Positions 1 to 13,864 of a stretch of DNA of 64,000 nucleotides are shown here, one piece after another. Both the position numbers and the translations under genes were made by a program. The notes beneath the pieces are model-generated. The model searched no databases, was not told where the DNA came from, and saw only the letters and a program-made list of their open reading frames with translations. The stretch is from Eumeta japonica (lineage: Eukaryota > Arthropoda > Insecta > Lepidoptera > Psychidae), in the NCBI GenBank assembly GCA_005406025.1, contig BGZK01000288.1:1-64000 (forward strand), written 5' to 3'. Position 1 is the stretch's first letter; the number at the start of each line of letters is the position of its first letter.

Positions 1-3000
1 TTAGTATATAAAGACTTTCCCAACGCCGCTTTTGATATAATTGAAATCTGTTTCTGTTAACTTTAGTGATTTTGGGAATTTTAAAGCCGATGAAGTTACT
101 TTCAACAATGAAGTTAAAGACCCTTTGCACTAAACATATAAATTAATAGCAACGAGGCTTGGTGTGTATTTTTATGTAATGATACGATAGGTGACCCGAC
201 TTTCCTTCTATCAAATATCATCCATCGCTGCTGATGGTCGATAATAAACTCCGATTTTCAAAAACAGCTAGCTGTTTACTCATTTAAAAATGATTACATT
301 CTCATAGTAAAAGCTGCTACGTTCTAATACGGAATGCCAATCCTACGAGTCTTGATGGTTGCCTCGGGCTTCTCCAACTACTAGGAATAGCACGCCTAGT
401 AATAATACGATGTAGTGGTTATAATTGTCTGTACACAAAATGTGGTATCGATTTTGGTCCCCCGACAGCCGTCGCCCGCGTCCCGCCGGCGGGGCTCGAG
501 AGTGCAACTGCTCACTGACGGAGCAAATTGTATATTGCGTCGTGCCCGTCGCGGATGAGCAGATATTCAACCACCGACAAAAATAAGATTGTGCGGATTA
601 CGTTGTGTCGCTGATAAACAACGAGACGTCTTCTAAAACTTTCCGTGATGAAATATATGTAATTTTCATCAGGTTACATTACAAAACGTGGGTTAGATCT
701 TAAAAAGATTTCGCATTTCAATGCTTTTAGCGTACAGCAAAGAATAAATTAAAGCAAATTAAAATTATAAATTCAACACGGTTTGAACATGTATATAGTA
801 ACAGAAGGCACAAAATGTACAGCGCTGAGCGGTTTGTAAGATTTTTTTTATTATATTAATATAAAGAATAGATTTGAGCATTACATACATGTGTTCATTT
901 AAGGCTCAAATATAAAATTTGTGTTTAATATGACAAAAATAAAATGAAAAATATAAAAAAGTACATTTATATTGTACACTCAATATAGCACAATGTAAAT
1001 ATACTTTTATTTATAATATATTATACTATATTCTTTCGAAGAGACAAAACACCTACTTTCTTGTCATCTATATTTCATTATATTTCAATAGCAGTGACAA
1101 AAAGAAAAAGTCTGACTACATAAAAATTGTATCAATCAAATTTAAAGCACCTAAATCAATTTTAGATTTTTAATAGTTTAATCGCTTTTTGAACCGTAGT
1201 TTGTTAGTTTTATCTAATTTATATTGTAATTTTAAATAGAAAGCTTTTTTTAAGACATTAGAAGAATAATTAACTATAAATTAATTAATTTTGTTTTAGT
1301 TAGAATATTCTAACCTATTGGTTAAATACATTTCGTATTTCAAGACCAGTCCGTAGTTGTGTATTGGTGTTTTAGATTATTGGTTGAAAATATATTCTAT
1401 TAATTAATAATATTATAAATTTGAATTGTATCTTATCATATCAGGTATATATTGGAATTAGGGAAAAGAAATACATGTGGAAAAACTAGTTAGAAATGTT
1501 CCACTAAAATTATATAAAAACAGGAGAAAGCAATCTAGCCTCAAAACTTATGTGTCAAATTATAAGTTTGTAAATAAATAAAACATATCTGACATGAGGC
1601 AACGTAAATAAAATACAGCATTAGGATTTTGACGATCCAAAAGGATAGTTGTGTGCAATCGAATGAAGAAGATGTTCCTTTGAACTAAATTATTGAACCT
1701 TTCAAAATACGAGTCGCATATCGCGGTTCTTTATTCAGACTGTTGATTTCTAATTTTTCCGAATGTGATGAATCCACAACCTTTGAAATATGGTTAGGTA
1801 TTGCAAAACGGACGACCGCGTCAACATCAAAGATCTATACACGCTAAAAATGGATTATTTCATTCAAAGCAAGTATTATCGGCTCAACAATATCCCGATT
1901 TCCATATCAGGAAGACAATTATTGTGTTGCACACAAATATAATATTGTTGACAACGATTTATTGTAAAAAAAAAATCTTTTACTCTTTCAAAATACTTCT
2001 ATATTTAAATAAATATCGCCCTATCGGTAAGGCGGTCGCCATTAAATATAATATTTTTGACATTCAATAAAAAATATAAAAGCTTCTCGGCCCAGTCGGC
2101 ACTACAGTGTCAGTCAAACCGATATCCATTGAGTTAATCCAGCCGTTTCGCTCTGGCTGACTGACTTTCCATCACTGATGTATCGAGCTTCGTCTATTTT
2201 TCTTAGGGTTGTGTAACATATAATTTAATATTTATTCCCATGTACTAGTGGGATAGCGGAGTAATAACGGAGGGATTTTCTTATTGAATTCACGAAATAA
2301 ATTAACTTTTATATGGCAAATATTTCTTTTTACGGTGTAAATTTTACTCAGCAATGTGATTTCGTTACTTATCGAAATTTCATCCTCGGAGCGTCATAGC
2401 AAATATAATATCAATGATTGACATAAAATAGGCAGAGTAGGAACTAGCCAATCGAAGGATGACTAAAAAACGAGCAAAGCAGAAGTAATTTGTATACATA
2501 CGCGTTATTCGGTAAGACTGACAGACTGAATGGTAGCGCGCTGTTTGAGTTACCGGGTTCAAATTCTAACCAGATGTAATTCGACCTATCAATTTTTGGT
2601 TTAAGTCAAATTAAAGCGCATTGAGATATTGATCCTGAACGTTTGTCCCCGCGTCGGTGACAAAGGCCAGCGTGGAGACCTTAAAATGCGAATCCTCGAC
2701 CTATATTCATATTATAAATAGGTAAACTTTGTAATTTTGTTTCTTTGTGAGGTATAATCTCAGGAAGTACTGAAAATAGAATTAAGGGTAATTAATTCTA
2801 TGTCCGTACAGGCGGAGCCGCGGGCGAAAGCTAATCCAAAATATAAAGATTGCGCTATTCTGTGCCACTGCAGTGACACAACACAAACCTAATACAACAA
2901 GCATGGAAAATAACAAGAAGGCGTTATCTATTATTTATACAGCCTCGATCCAGTCAAGTAATTTTTTTCACTCGGAAATATTATTTCATCATTTTTATTA

Positions 3001-4080
3001 ACATCCCGTATAATAAAGTCTAACTCCATAGAGAATAATAAGTCTATCGAGCGGATATCACACAAAAGGATATATCGTCCTCGCCGACCTGTTTGATGTG
3101 GACATTAGAGCGGATGACCGGGTCGTCCTGGGTTAGGTCCGCGCTAGGTGACCTATTTGCCATCAAACTGACCCTTCGGAAATTAAGTTTGCTTCGAGTA
3201 CACTCACAGGACACTCCGTAGCGGGCGAATCGAATCACCGCCCTTTGTTGGGCGCGTCGACTGCCGGGGGGAATGGCGCGAATGTAAACAAGGCGGCTTT
3301 CAGATTTACGGCCGTCGTAGTAACAGAATTAACGTTTCCGTTTCGATGGACGTGTTCGTTTAACGAATCTCTCGTTTAACTTTCCCTCTGCGATGTTTAA
3401 ATTCGATTATGATTTTAGTGCGTCATGAGTTGGGATTTGTCACGAAAAAAAACTTCTCGATTAATCTAACCCGTCCATAAATACCTACTTAATAGACCCT
3501 CAACTGTATATTTCGATCTGTTTCTTTTTTGTAGTAAAACATTCATTTTTTCTGATATTCATACAAAACATATTACAATGAAAACAAAGAAAACCATTCT
3601 TTCAAAATTAAATAAGTAGATGCCACACAATGATTATTGGTATTTCGGCCTGCTTATATATTTTTAACCCGTAACGGAATACTATAATACGAACTGTGAT
3701 GACTTTTTTGTTGAATAGTTTCTCGAAAAATCTAATAAAGTCTAAGAGCTATACAATAAAATATCATGGTTTTTATAGTAGGTACTTTATTGTCGACAGT
3801 CGTGATGGATATTGTTATATAACGTATATAACATACATACATATACATATTTTATGAAAGTAACATTCGTATAGAAGCGAATATTTTGAGCGATGCTTTT
3901 CTAAGTGGAGACAACAAACATCACGTGTTTAGTTTCTTGAAATATTTACCTACAAAAATACTTTATATATTTTTGAAATAGCTCTTCAACCGAATTTTAA
4001 TTCGCACTCCACGCGATAATAAAATGATTACTAACAATTTTTAAAAAAGTAGTCCCTAATTAGCCCTACAATCAGGTAAT
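1..4080. other. Intergenic, no gene seen
   Basis: AT-rich DNA without a supportable exon. A CpG-rich patch at about 455-500 lies inside a 75-residue minus-strand open frame that I do not recognise. A short fragment at about 2810-2840 (ggcggagccgcgggcgaaagc) matches the head of the RTE-like repeats seen elsewhere in the window. A more GC-rich, unique-looking stretch at about 3040-3420 could be conserved non-coding DNA, but nothing in it identifies a function. Confidence 0.5.
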
Positions 4081-5130
4081 TATTCTCTCCTGTTTTTGCC
4101 GGCGGCTTCGCCCGCCCGAGCATAAAAAATATTTATTTTTTATATCCATACAATCTTAAATTTATTTTTGCTTAAGATCCCGGTTTAATCTTCAGTTTCG
4201 GTTTCCACGGCGGCGTTAGGCATCGACGGCGGCCTCATGCTTCATACAGCCTCACAAAACAGTTTTCGAATTATCATAATGTAATGTCAACTTGTAAACC
4301 TTTTTTTTGTCTGTACAATTCAGCATATTTAATTTAACTTTTTTTCCGGCTGAAATAGGCCTCAAGAAACTGATCTCGCTGACGTCGACCTTTAGTTTAG
4401 ACTAAATGTAGACGTAGGCGAGATCAGTTTCGATTTCTATTCCGCTTCTGCTACCAATCAAAAAGCCAGTCTCATTTCAGGTTCTTCTATTTCAGATTCT
4501 CAGTTATAATCCTGCTATCGTTCACGATCGCAAACCCCACCGGCCTTGCCCTCGATTCCTCTTCTACTTTTGCTAAATGTTCAGTTCTCGTTCTCAATTC
4601 CGATCCCAATTTGACTATTGATTTCGTTCCCACTATTTTTATTTTAATGTAGTCTAGAAGAACTAAAGCGCACAAAAAGAGAGAAAATTACTATTTTGTG
4701 TTATATTTTTTACTGTTTTAATTCTTTATTTCGCTTTTGGTTCAAATCCCGGTTTTGGTTCCGATCCTTATTTCGTTTTTGTCTATGATAACGCTTGTAT
4801 TTTCGGTTATGAAATCAATCAAATCTTAGCGTCTTTTCATTCCAATTCTAGTCAATTCTGATTGTCTCAATGTCTGTTCTGACTCCACACACGCTTACGA
4901 TTTCACGCCCCATCCGGCTTTGCTCGCGGATTTCATCTTACTCTTGATCACGGATACCAGCTTAATTTTGTTCTGCTTTTAATTCCGGTCTCATTTTTAC
5001 TCATTGATTCAATTCGGATTGTGAGTTTAATCTCATTTCCGTTTGTAGTCCCGCTGTAGATTCTAATTCCACTTTTGCTCTCGGTTTCGATTCTGTTTTT
5101 GATATCAAAGATTAATGCCATCTCATCCTA
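4081..5130 (+). repeat. Composite RTE-like element filled with a degenerate GATTCCGATCC-type minisatellite
   Basis: The block begins with a head like that of other repeats here (tttgccggcggcttcgcccgc, about 4096). It then runs through roughly 900 bases of degenerate units built on patterns such as gattc-c/t-g-atcc, ttcgttcccac and tcggtttcgattctg, spaced about 6 or 12 bases apart. It ends in sequence resembling LINE tails (about 5114-5140). The same head-minisatellite-tail plan recurs at 5470, 17090, 19440, 20333 (reversed), 38405 and 42830. Confidence 0.55.
4366..4431. repeat. 66-bp imperfect hairpin
   Basis: Arms 4366-4386 and 4411-4431 are inverted repeats of 21 bases with two differences, one of which would be a G-U pair in RNA. 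The 24-base loop contains a further short stem (tttag / ctaaa). Length and shape resemble a microRNA precursor, but it lies in a repeat block, so a transposon palindrome is equally possible. Confidence 0.6.
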
Positions 5131-5469
5131 AATAATTTCACATAGAATTCATTATTATTAATTAAATTTTAAAATACTGAAAATGAGTGATGGTTTAAAT
5201 CGTTTTAAAAAAATTAATATATGCTATCTCGGAGTTTTCTCTAGTTGTTTCTAAAGTTTAAATTTTTATAATGAATTACTTTGAAATAACTTCTGCGATT
5301 TTGTCAGGGAGAATAAATAAATTATTGATCATAAATACATCAAGCAAAATAAATACATTATATCTTCCCGAATCAATTCCATAAACTATGATAGAAAAGA
5401 TACCAAAAACAATTGCGTAGTTTAAAAATATTAGTTGCCGAGATAGATTGAAATTGCGAGTTTTATTTA

Positions 5470-5910
5470 ATTTATAGCCTAGCTTTTGCCCGCGGCTCCG
5501 TCCAACACGTTAAACACACAGACACCGGACACATAATTCCTCATTTTGTACATCAAGTGATCTTGCTATAATTGATACCAATGCGATCCTGTTTTCAATT
5601 TTTTTACAAGTTTCGATTTCACAGTTAATTTCGATTCGGTCACATTCTCTATTCTAATCCTGCGCCTCTCTTTTATTCAGTCGTTCTCGATTACGAAATC
5701 GATCCGGATTTCGATATCGATTCCGGTTTTTGTTAATTATTGCACAGAAACGAATTAGTGGGGAGTATAAAATAGCATGCGTATAATCCGTAAAATATTG
5801 TATCTATGTCCTAAATTTCATCTAAATCCATCCAGCCGTTTATGCGTAATTGAATTACAAATAACCGAACATCGATATAAAGTATCGCATTTTTAATGTT
5901 TTAATAGTAG
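5470..5910 (+). repeat. Second composite element: head, degenerate minisatellite, LINE-like tail
   Basis: Head tagcttttgcccgcggctcc (about 5480), then units such as tttcgattcggtcac and tcgatatcgattccgg (5575-5735). The tail reads aatttcatctaaatccatcc followed by agccgttt (about 5815-5842), which is the typical 3' region of RTE-like LINEs and derived non-autonomous elements. Confidence 0.55.
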
Positions 5911-6759
5911 GATATTATACTGTAAAAGACGCAAAACCTATAGTTCATTTTAATTTTTTATGACTTTTTTTAATATTAAACCATCATTATTAATCATAGC
6001 ATTACAATCGGATTGTTGACACTCTCTTACTTTCATTTTCGCCCCATTTCACCCTCTCATATCTTACTCTTCCGCCTCCCTCTCAATCCTTATCGCTTTC
6101 TCTAGCACCGTTCTTTCTTTAAAAAAACCAAGGAAACAATAAATACGATCGACAAAAAAAATTAATGACTTTAAAATTTTCTAGCTATAAGGAGTCATAC
6201 AGATCAACATACAATGAAAAAATTGTGTGCTCTAGTAATACACTAAAGTTCATAAAAATTATTTCATAGCTTAATAATTTAAGAGCTCTATCAGGTTAGC
6301 GAGGCCAAATTAGCAAAATAAAAAAAGGCCTGAATTTGTAGCTAATTAGTTGCCAAAACGACGATTTTTTTGCTCAAGCCGATCGTGAGAAATCGCGAAA
6401 AATGCTACCTTGATATAAAAGTAGCAAGGTAACTCATTAAATAACATACTTTCCCTGTGACTATGACATATGAATTGGTTGCTAATTTGTTGCTATACAT
6501 TAGAAACGCAAAAAAATTTGGAAATAATTTTTTTTCAAATTTTTTAGACCATGCTATATTGAGAACGGTTTTCCGCTGAAATAAAAGAGCTCTGAATTTC
6601 TTGCTCATCAGAAAAGTTCCCGAAAGAAATTGGAGAAACAGCAACAAAATAGTCGGTACCGATCGGTCGGTACCGAGTATTGTTAAATTATGAAAAAACA
6701 TATAAACGAACAAATAGTCACAAAGAAAAGTAGTTTACGTCCGTTCCCCGGTGTTAAAC

Positions 6760-6845
6760 TGTCTGTATGACAAATTTAATCCAAATCAATACAGTGGTTT
6801 AAGGGTGACAACATAGCAGACAGACAGAGACACTTTTGTACGTAG
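6760..6845 (+). mobile_element. 3' tail of an RTE-like LINE
   Basis: Contains ttaatccaaatcaatacagtggtttaaggg-type sequence followed by gcagacagacagagacactt. This matches the common tail of lepidopteran RTE-like elements (an atttcatctaaatcrgtt motif, then a gacagacagac tract). No coding part remains. Confidence 0.55.
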
Positions 6846-6924
6846 CTTAAAAATCATAAAATGGTATACTCTATCGGTACATTTAAGTTCATTTAAAATT
6901 AGTTTAACTGTTGTTGAGCTTTGA

Positions 6925-7120
6925 AAGATGATACAAACGAACAGACAGACATACACCACACAAAAAGTAAGCTATATCCTTCTCCAGGACTCAAACTATT
7001 TCCGTATCGAATTTCATCTAAATTGGTTCAGTGGTTTAAGCTTGAAGAGGTAACAGACAGACAGACAGACACTTTCGCATTTAAGTATAATATTATTATG
7101 GATTATGAAGGAAGATATTT
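6925..7120 (+). mobile_element. Second RTE-like LINE tail
   Basis: Reads aatttcatctaaattggttc (about 7009), a sagtggtttaag-like motif, four gacagaca units (about 7050-7072) and then a tttcgcatttaagtataatatt end. It stands about 150 bases from the previous copy in the same orientation, so the two may be independent insertions or a local duplication. Confidence 0.55.
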
Positions 7121-7324
7121 GTGTCAGATTTCAACTTCTTACGTTAACTGTTTTTGACATTAAAATACGGTATTACTGTGACAAGCAACTAGTGGCCTCA
7201 TAGACACTGAAGTGTTTCTATAATAGTTCTATTTTTCAAATATCAAAAATATCTAGGAGCTTTAGAGGTGATCATCTGAAATGAGATGAGTTAACACTTA
7301 TTCTGTTTAATTTTACTAAAGCTT

Positions 7325-7360
7325 AATTCTGTTCGGCTTAATTATAAACCGAACAGAATT
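7325..7360. repeat. Perfect 12-bp inverted repeat
   Basis: aattctgttcgg (7325-7336) and ccgaacagaatt (7349-7360) flank a 12-base loop. No gene ends nearby, so this is not called a terminator. Confidence 0.7.
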
Positions 7361-7400
7361 TATTATATTATTTATTATGTTATATTAATTATAAGCCTTA

Positions 7401-7420
7401 GTAGTAGTAGTAGTAGTAAT
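7401..7420 (+). repeat. TAG trinucleotide microsatellite
   Basis: About six units of (tag) within agccttagtagtagtag. A similar (gta) run is at about 39597-39615. Confidence 0.8.
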
Positions 7421-7919
7421 TAATATCATATTAATGATATCGTTTAAAAATGAAATGCAAATCAAGAGAATTGAATATAATTCCGTAAACTAATAGAATT
7501 AATTCTCAATAAACCAAATTTGAAAATGGTTTCAGATATTATAAAATCTGAAACGCTTACATTTTACGTTCGTATACATGTGTTATTAAAATAATTGTTA
7601 CGTAAAATTAGATTCGATTTTTATTCATTCATAATTCGTGAAAATTATCATAATCTTATAACATAATCTGTCTATGTTATTTTAATATTCTGTAATCTAT
7701 GTGTGACGGACCGGGCATACGCGAATGAAACGCTTAACGACCGAGTTTTATTTTTTGCTGATCGGCAGGAGCGGCGCCTCGCCAACTTAGGTCCTCGAAA
7801 TAATACCTCTAAACACTAGGTGTTTATGGAGGCGCAGAGTTTCACCTCCGATATGCTAAGATGTATGCGATGTACTGTAGCAGACTGTAGACTAAATGCA
7901 GTAAGTACTGTGGTAGTGT

Positions 7920-9870
7920 TTTATGCAGGTTTTTTTTTGTAGTTTTCCCCTTGCGAGAGGGATGTGGAAGGAGGAAAAAAACCCATTATGGGCCGTCCAT
8001 GCGCCCGGGCACACAGGTGTGTCCGACTCTCACGGACTAAAAAACCTCCGAAGAAACATAAAAACGGCCGTTAGCCCGTAGGCTTTGACGTCTTCGTCGA
8101 AAGCGGCCGGCAACATAGAGATGCTGACGACGCGCGACTGCCCTATGGGTGCTTAGTGATCGGCATAGGATTTCGCGAAAAATTTTTCAGCTCAAACTGA
8201 AAACTTTGGGGGGGGGGATGCCGGAAGCGCGGGAACGCTCCGGTTAGATGACCCTTTACGGTCGTAATGTTGGGAGGTGGGGGATACCTATTGATCTATT
8301 AACATGCTTTTTGCGTCTGCGAGCTTTTCGACCTCCGATGTGAGGCGTCCGGCGGATCTGAGAGAATATTCCGTGGCCTTCTTAAAAGTGGTGGGGTCGG
8401 CGGCCGACACTATGAGTGGGTATATCGAAAAGCGCTTTGAAGCGTCTTTCATGAATTTATTAATAATGGGAGCTCTAAGTCCGTGAAGTACCGAATTTTG
8501 ACGCACCAATGGGCGTCCGTCGCTTGTCTACAGAACTTATTTTGAATTTTCTGTAGTTTCTTGATTATATTAGGCGCGGCATGAGCGAAGACTGGACATG
8601 CATACGTCATTACCGGCCTGATGCACATTAAGTACAGAGTGCGCTTATTGCGCAATGACATTTTGCTTTTTCTACCGATCATGCCGTATAGGCGTGATTG
8701 GTAGAATTTTGTTAGCTTACTAACACGCGCGACATGATCTCGGAAGTGTAGATGTTTGTCGAGCGTTACTCCTAAATATTTATAATTGTGTTGGCACGGA
8801 ATTGGAGCATTGTCAATGTGGAGTGTGGGGGCGTTGTATGGGACAGTAAACTTTTTCTTATGTTTGCTTTAACTGAACCGTATAGCTGCTGATTTTTCTG
8901 GATTTACTTTAATACGCCAGAGTCGAAGTTATCGTGTCAGCTCATCAATGGCCCTCTGTAATCGCGGTGTGGTGTCTCGAAAATTACTGCCGCGTAAATA
9001 AAGTGCAGTATCGTCCGCGAACAACGCGAGTTGGACGCCATTCGACGGTCGCTGGATATCGTTAACGTGCGTTGAGTACAGTAGAGGGGATAGGGTGGAG
9101 CCTTGAGGTACTCCCGCTTTTAGTGTTATTTTAGTAGAGTATGTGTTTTCGTGGCGGAACGTGAAATTTCGATTGTTAAGATAATTTTGTATGATAAGTA
9201 CAAGACGATCTGGAAGCTCTAGTGTGCTTTAATCCTGCGTGCCATACCCTGTCAAAGGCCTTCGCTATATCGAAAAATACCGCCACTGTGTTGCGCTTCT
9301 TTTTGAAGCCTTCCGATATGTGTTCGACTAATCGATGGACTTGCTGGGGACATGAATGATTCGGTTGAAAGCCAAACTGTTCGTTAATAATGAGGCCTTT
9401 TCCAATGAGATGCTCACTTAAGCGGGTTTTAATCGTTTTTTCGAATAATTTTTCTAATCCGCTTAAAGACTGATGGGGCGACAATTAGCGGGGAGGTCGC
9501 GTGGTTTCCTCGGTTTTGGTAAGCCGATAACGACTGCTTCCTTCCATATCGGAGGAAAATAGCAATTTTTGAAGCTCGCGTTAAAAATTGCGACCAATAG
9601 AGCCATCAATGGCAGAGAAAAGCGTTTTAACGCTTTATTGCTAATGCCATCGAGGCCCGGAGCTTTTTTAATTTTTAGATTTTTAGTTTTTAGGTTTGAT
9701 GCAGCATGCAGCTGCGTTTTTATACTATTCTCTGCAAGTTCCGGATTCGTCCTTCAAAGAGTGACCAATCAGACGGGTCAATTTTAGACCAATCGAATTG
9801 AGACGGCCCGAATTTGTAAATCTATCTTCGATTAGAAGTCATACCGTCGAGACAGTTATGCTATTTTTCG
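7920..9870 (-). mobile_element. Jockey-type non-LTR retrotransposon, decayed, 5'-truncated
   Basis: Read on the minus strand, fragments of one reverse transcriptase follow in order: a pre-RT stretch (about 9865-9725, DWSKIDPSDWSLFEG), PGLDGISNKAL (about 9660), FPPIWKEAVVIGLPKPRKPR (about 9555-9497), EKLFEKTIKTRL (9455), VAVFFDIAKAFDRVWHAG (about 9280-9225), the catalytic FADD motif (9021-9010), and a C-terminal part ending with the stop at 8290-8288. Several frameshifts and stops separate these pieces, for example in front of 9484 and around 8500, so the protein is not made. The probable 3' UTR runs to about 7920 and includes a poly-C/G tract at 8209-8218 and the motif gagagtcggacacacctgtg (minus). 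The endonuclease and gag portions are missing. It lies downstream of the host gene. Confidence 0.85.
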
Positions 9871-9879
9871 ACATTGATT

Positions 9880-12800
9880 CCGGGCCATGCCGTAACGGGC
9901 GCCGTTATTTGACGGCTCTGAACGACTACCGTCAGCGGTCAGCGGCCCTCATGACAATAGGGTTGTGTCTATGTCACGTGGTAAGCCCTTCTAAGGATTA
10001 CCGAGACTATATTGGATACGTGTGTGATGTATTTCGGAAGTAAAACTCTTGCGAAATCATATCTTTATTTACAAAAAACTATATTGTCTATTACAAACTA
10101 TTATTATGTATATAAAACTATACCGAAAAGCGATGTTTTCGTATGCACAAATTATGAGTTCAAAACTCGTCTATATAGACTATATGAATTGAAAATACGA
10201 TAACTTATATGTTCACGTCGTGTGTGCGTTGGGGTGTGCAATGAATTTTTCGTCGCGATCACTATGTTTACTAGCACAAAACGGTAATGGCACTATAATA
10301 GTACTACGGAAGATTCATTTGTCAACAAAATCCGCATTTGTAAGTTTTGCAATTACCATCTTCAATATCTACCATTTTGTGACGATTAACGTAGCGGAGT
10401 GTTAGTTAAATTCAATTCTATGAAACTTTGAAAACAGTTAATTACGAAAAGTCCATTCCGAACCAATTTGAATGTCTAAGTGCTTATTTTAAGTTATTCT
10501 CCAAATTTCTACAGAATAAATATTCAAAGAATTACCATACCAAAAGTAATCGCTTAAAAGATTCCCTGATTAGGATCCGCGACAGCTCTAATTAGTGAAT
10601 TCCCAGCGGTTCATGATCTAAAAGGCGGACTTGCCAGAGGCATTGAAAAACCAGTATTATTTAAAAAACAGTATTTATTTAGAAGACAGTACGGGTAATC
10701 GCAGTATAAGGAGTGGAGGGTATAGGCAGGTTATCACATTCAACATTTAAATTTATAACTATTATGAATTATTTTAATTTCACATCTAAATTATAGTTTA
10801 CACATAATAAATACGACGTATAATGTCTTCTTTCTTCGCTTACTTGATACTTTCTCTCTTGCCTCGAACAGGTTTCGTTTATTACATGTATCTTATATCG
10901 TTAGAATTATCATTATTCGAAACTTTTAACACAGATTGTCCAAAATTTCATAACTAAATTCAGTATTACCACAATTCTAACCATATATCGCCTGATATGG
11001 TATATTTCAAAACTAAATTCATTATTCGCTTAGTGCAAAGTGCATGGCGAGGGAAAATGAAACCGAACACAGCGCATGCGCTGGCAGAAATATGGCTATT
11101 ATCAAGACGTTTTTTGTCATTTTAAGTACATTTTACATGTACATTCAGTACTTTTCAAAATGAAGCAAAATATTCATGAAATATCTAAGAATTTTTTTTT
11201 TTGCTTTCCTCGCGGCGAAATTCGCGATAAACAAATCAAAGAGATACCAGAACCAATTAATATTGCACTGCCGTCCGGTTCTGAGCTATGCTCAGTATAT
11301 AGTAGAACAAGGACAGCGGTATACTTAAGGGTAACTACGTAGAAAGCAGGACGTGAAAGATACACTTAAGGGTCAATCTTGACGAAGGGTGAATCATTTA
11401 CAATTATTACTTTTACATGGTTGTTAGAACACAGCATTCTATATTCTTACTGTTATCTATCTTATGAATGCATAAAGTTGACAAAGTCATCGACTAAATA
11501 AATTATCATCAATTTAAGTGTTTTGGACAATCTACGATTTGTTACAACTTAATCTATGTATTTTGTGCTATAGAAAGCGTACCTTTTATTGAGATTTTCC
11601 CTGATCTGATGGAACTTATTTTAAGTATCGTTCGTGTTTCTTTCCATAAATCCACCATACACAATAATTATTTTATTGTTTGTTATGCTTATAATCTCGA
11701 GATTAAATACTTGATTAACAAATAGGTACGATAAATATTTGTTCAGTGAGAATTATGTAGACATAAAATAAATTTTCTCGCTTTGAAGGCAATCCTGAAT
11801 ATCTACAAGTTGCAAACTTGTCAAAATAATTCCATGCGCAGGTTTACTATTTTTATGTATGACAACATAAATATTCTAGTACATACTTAATTGAATGAAC
11901 TCTTACATGAAAATAATTCCAATACATGAAGCTTACAAAACTTTTGAAATTTATTTATTTACACATAGATACTTATTTGTGCTTTCTTTTCGTTATGTAT
12001 GCACAATGACAACGTAAAAGTACTTAATACATTAATTGTATTGCCTATGATTACCATGATTTTATATCTAGATCTTATAGAAAAAATAATTTTAGAATTC
12101 ACTAACATGTATGAAGGCATTTCAGACTAGGGCTTAAATTAAATTAATATGAAATATTTATTGCAAATACAAAATTTTCGGATTGAACAATATATTTCAA
12201 TACATGAATATTAAAAATATAAATTGTATATCATAAACTAATTAGAAATAGAATTATATATGTTACATTACATCGAAGAGTTTTGTTACAATTACAACTT
12301 ACTTACTATAAGCGTCTTGACACACCGATCACATAACACCGTGTAACATCACATCCGGGGGTCTATTCTAATAGGGAAGACACCTATAAATTTATAAAGG
12401 GGAACCCTATCCGATACTTGGATTGACCGAGTTCGATTCCTAAAAAAAATCATGAAAACTCATTGTTGTTTTCGAGTTATATCGTGCTTTCCAACATTTG
12501 TCACATCTGTCATGATAATTATATATGTAACAGCTTCTTATATGAAAACAGGGACAATATGAATGAATATACATTTACATTAGCACAATTACCTACACAA
12601 AATGCATTTAATACGGGGGGGTGGTAATAATAATAGTGATTTACGATAATAATAATAAGAAATTGATGAAATGGAGAGATGTCTACTTTCTTAACATATT
12701 CCATCTTAAAGTAAGTATCCGCTTACATCCTTAATTTACCAAATAACTTGGGATCGGCGAGCCGATCGTACGGTCAAACGAATTTCCCTTTCACGATATC

Positions 12801-13436
12801 CAATCAGTCGTGAAATTGCATTCCGGCTAAATTTCTTTCCCACAAAAGATCCACTGTTAATAGTTTCCGAGATTGCGGCCGATTGGAGTTGAGATTAGAC
12901 GAGCTTAGGTCGTGTCGGTAAGCCTATAGGGGAATATGAATGTAGTAGAAAACTAAGTCGGCATATTGACTTCTGAGATATTTTAAAATTGTATTTAAAC
13001 TAGCACAATTAGATGTATCTTAAAAAATTACAAATAAAATAAATATTGCGTTTTATAAAAAGAAAAGCAGTCAATGTAACTTTTGTAGCTTTCGTTGGTG
13101 TAAATGTAAAGATACCAATCAGTTGTTGAAAATTAATTATGAATCATTTGGAAAATCAATGACAATTTTAATTAAAGCATTCTTTTAAGATTATCTATTC
13201 AGTGTTACGGTTTATGTGATTTTATATTTGAGTCTTCAACTCAATCAATATAGTGTTTTTGACAAGAATGTAAAAATGTTATTCAAACGAATAAAATTCT
13301 AAATTAATGTAAAATATTAATCAAGTAGTCCTCAAAATATTGAAACTCGCTAAAAATACCACTGACTATGAACTGAACTGATGTGATTTTAAATCGAGAT
13401 GGGTATTAGCGCTTTTGGTCAATGTCGTTTAATTCG
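9880..13436. other. Intergenic, no gene seen
   Basis: AT-rich DNA with only short random open frames. A unique, somewhat GC-richer block at about 12740-12920 and a polypurine/poly-G patch at 12610-12620 stand out, but neither has an identifiable function. Confidence 0.5.
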
Positions 13437-13864
13437 TTTATTTTTAACAACGAGGTTCATCTCGAATCTTAGAAGTTTGAGAAATCAACACGTGGCTGAC
13501 CAAGTGGCTTATGTAGTCACTAGCATAAAAGAAATTCAATAAAGGCATTCATTTATAACTTCCAAGAGACACTGTAAGTTTAATTTGAATCGAGATTTAC
13601 CTAGAGCGCGGTTTTCTGCCAATATCTTGCATAAAAAAAATATCGTTCTGTTTACGTTGTTACTATCTTTATAATTTACTAATAAGCCCTTCGAAGAATG
13701 TCGAGTCAACTACTGAAATTTTTTCTAGTGAAACATTTGAAAAGAAAAAGAAAAAACAGTTAAAGGTTGCACCGGCTGTTATATTCAAATACGCGATCTC
13801 AAATCTTTAACACTAGTCGCGCATGCGTGTAGCGGGTCCTAGATGACGCGGAGTGCGATCGGTG
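13437..13864 (-). other. Probable 3' UTR of the minus-strand gene
   Basis: The sequence after the TAA stop is AT-rich and non-coding. The first clear AATAAA on the minus strand is at 13442-13437, about 420 bases after the stop. A pyrimidine-rich tract lies at 13740-13755 on that strand. The true end of the transcript may lie further on. Confidence 0.3.

Noticed and set aside
343..570. 75-codon minus-strand open frame over a CpG-rich patch
   Set aside because: No recognisable motif, no splice context that would extend it, and the composition is explained by the GC patch at about 455-500.
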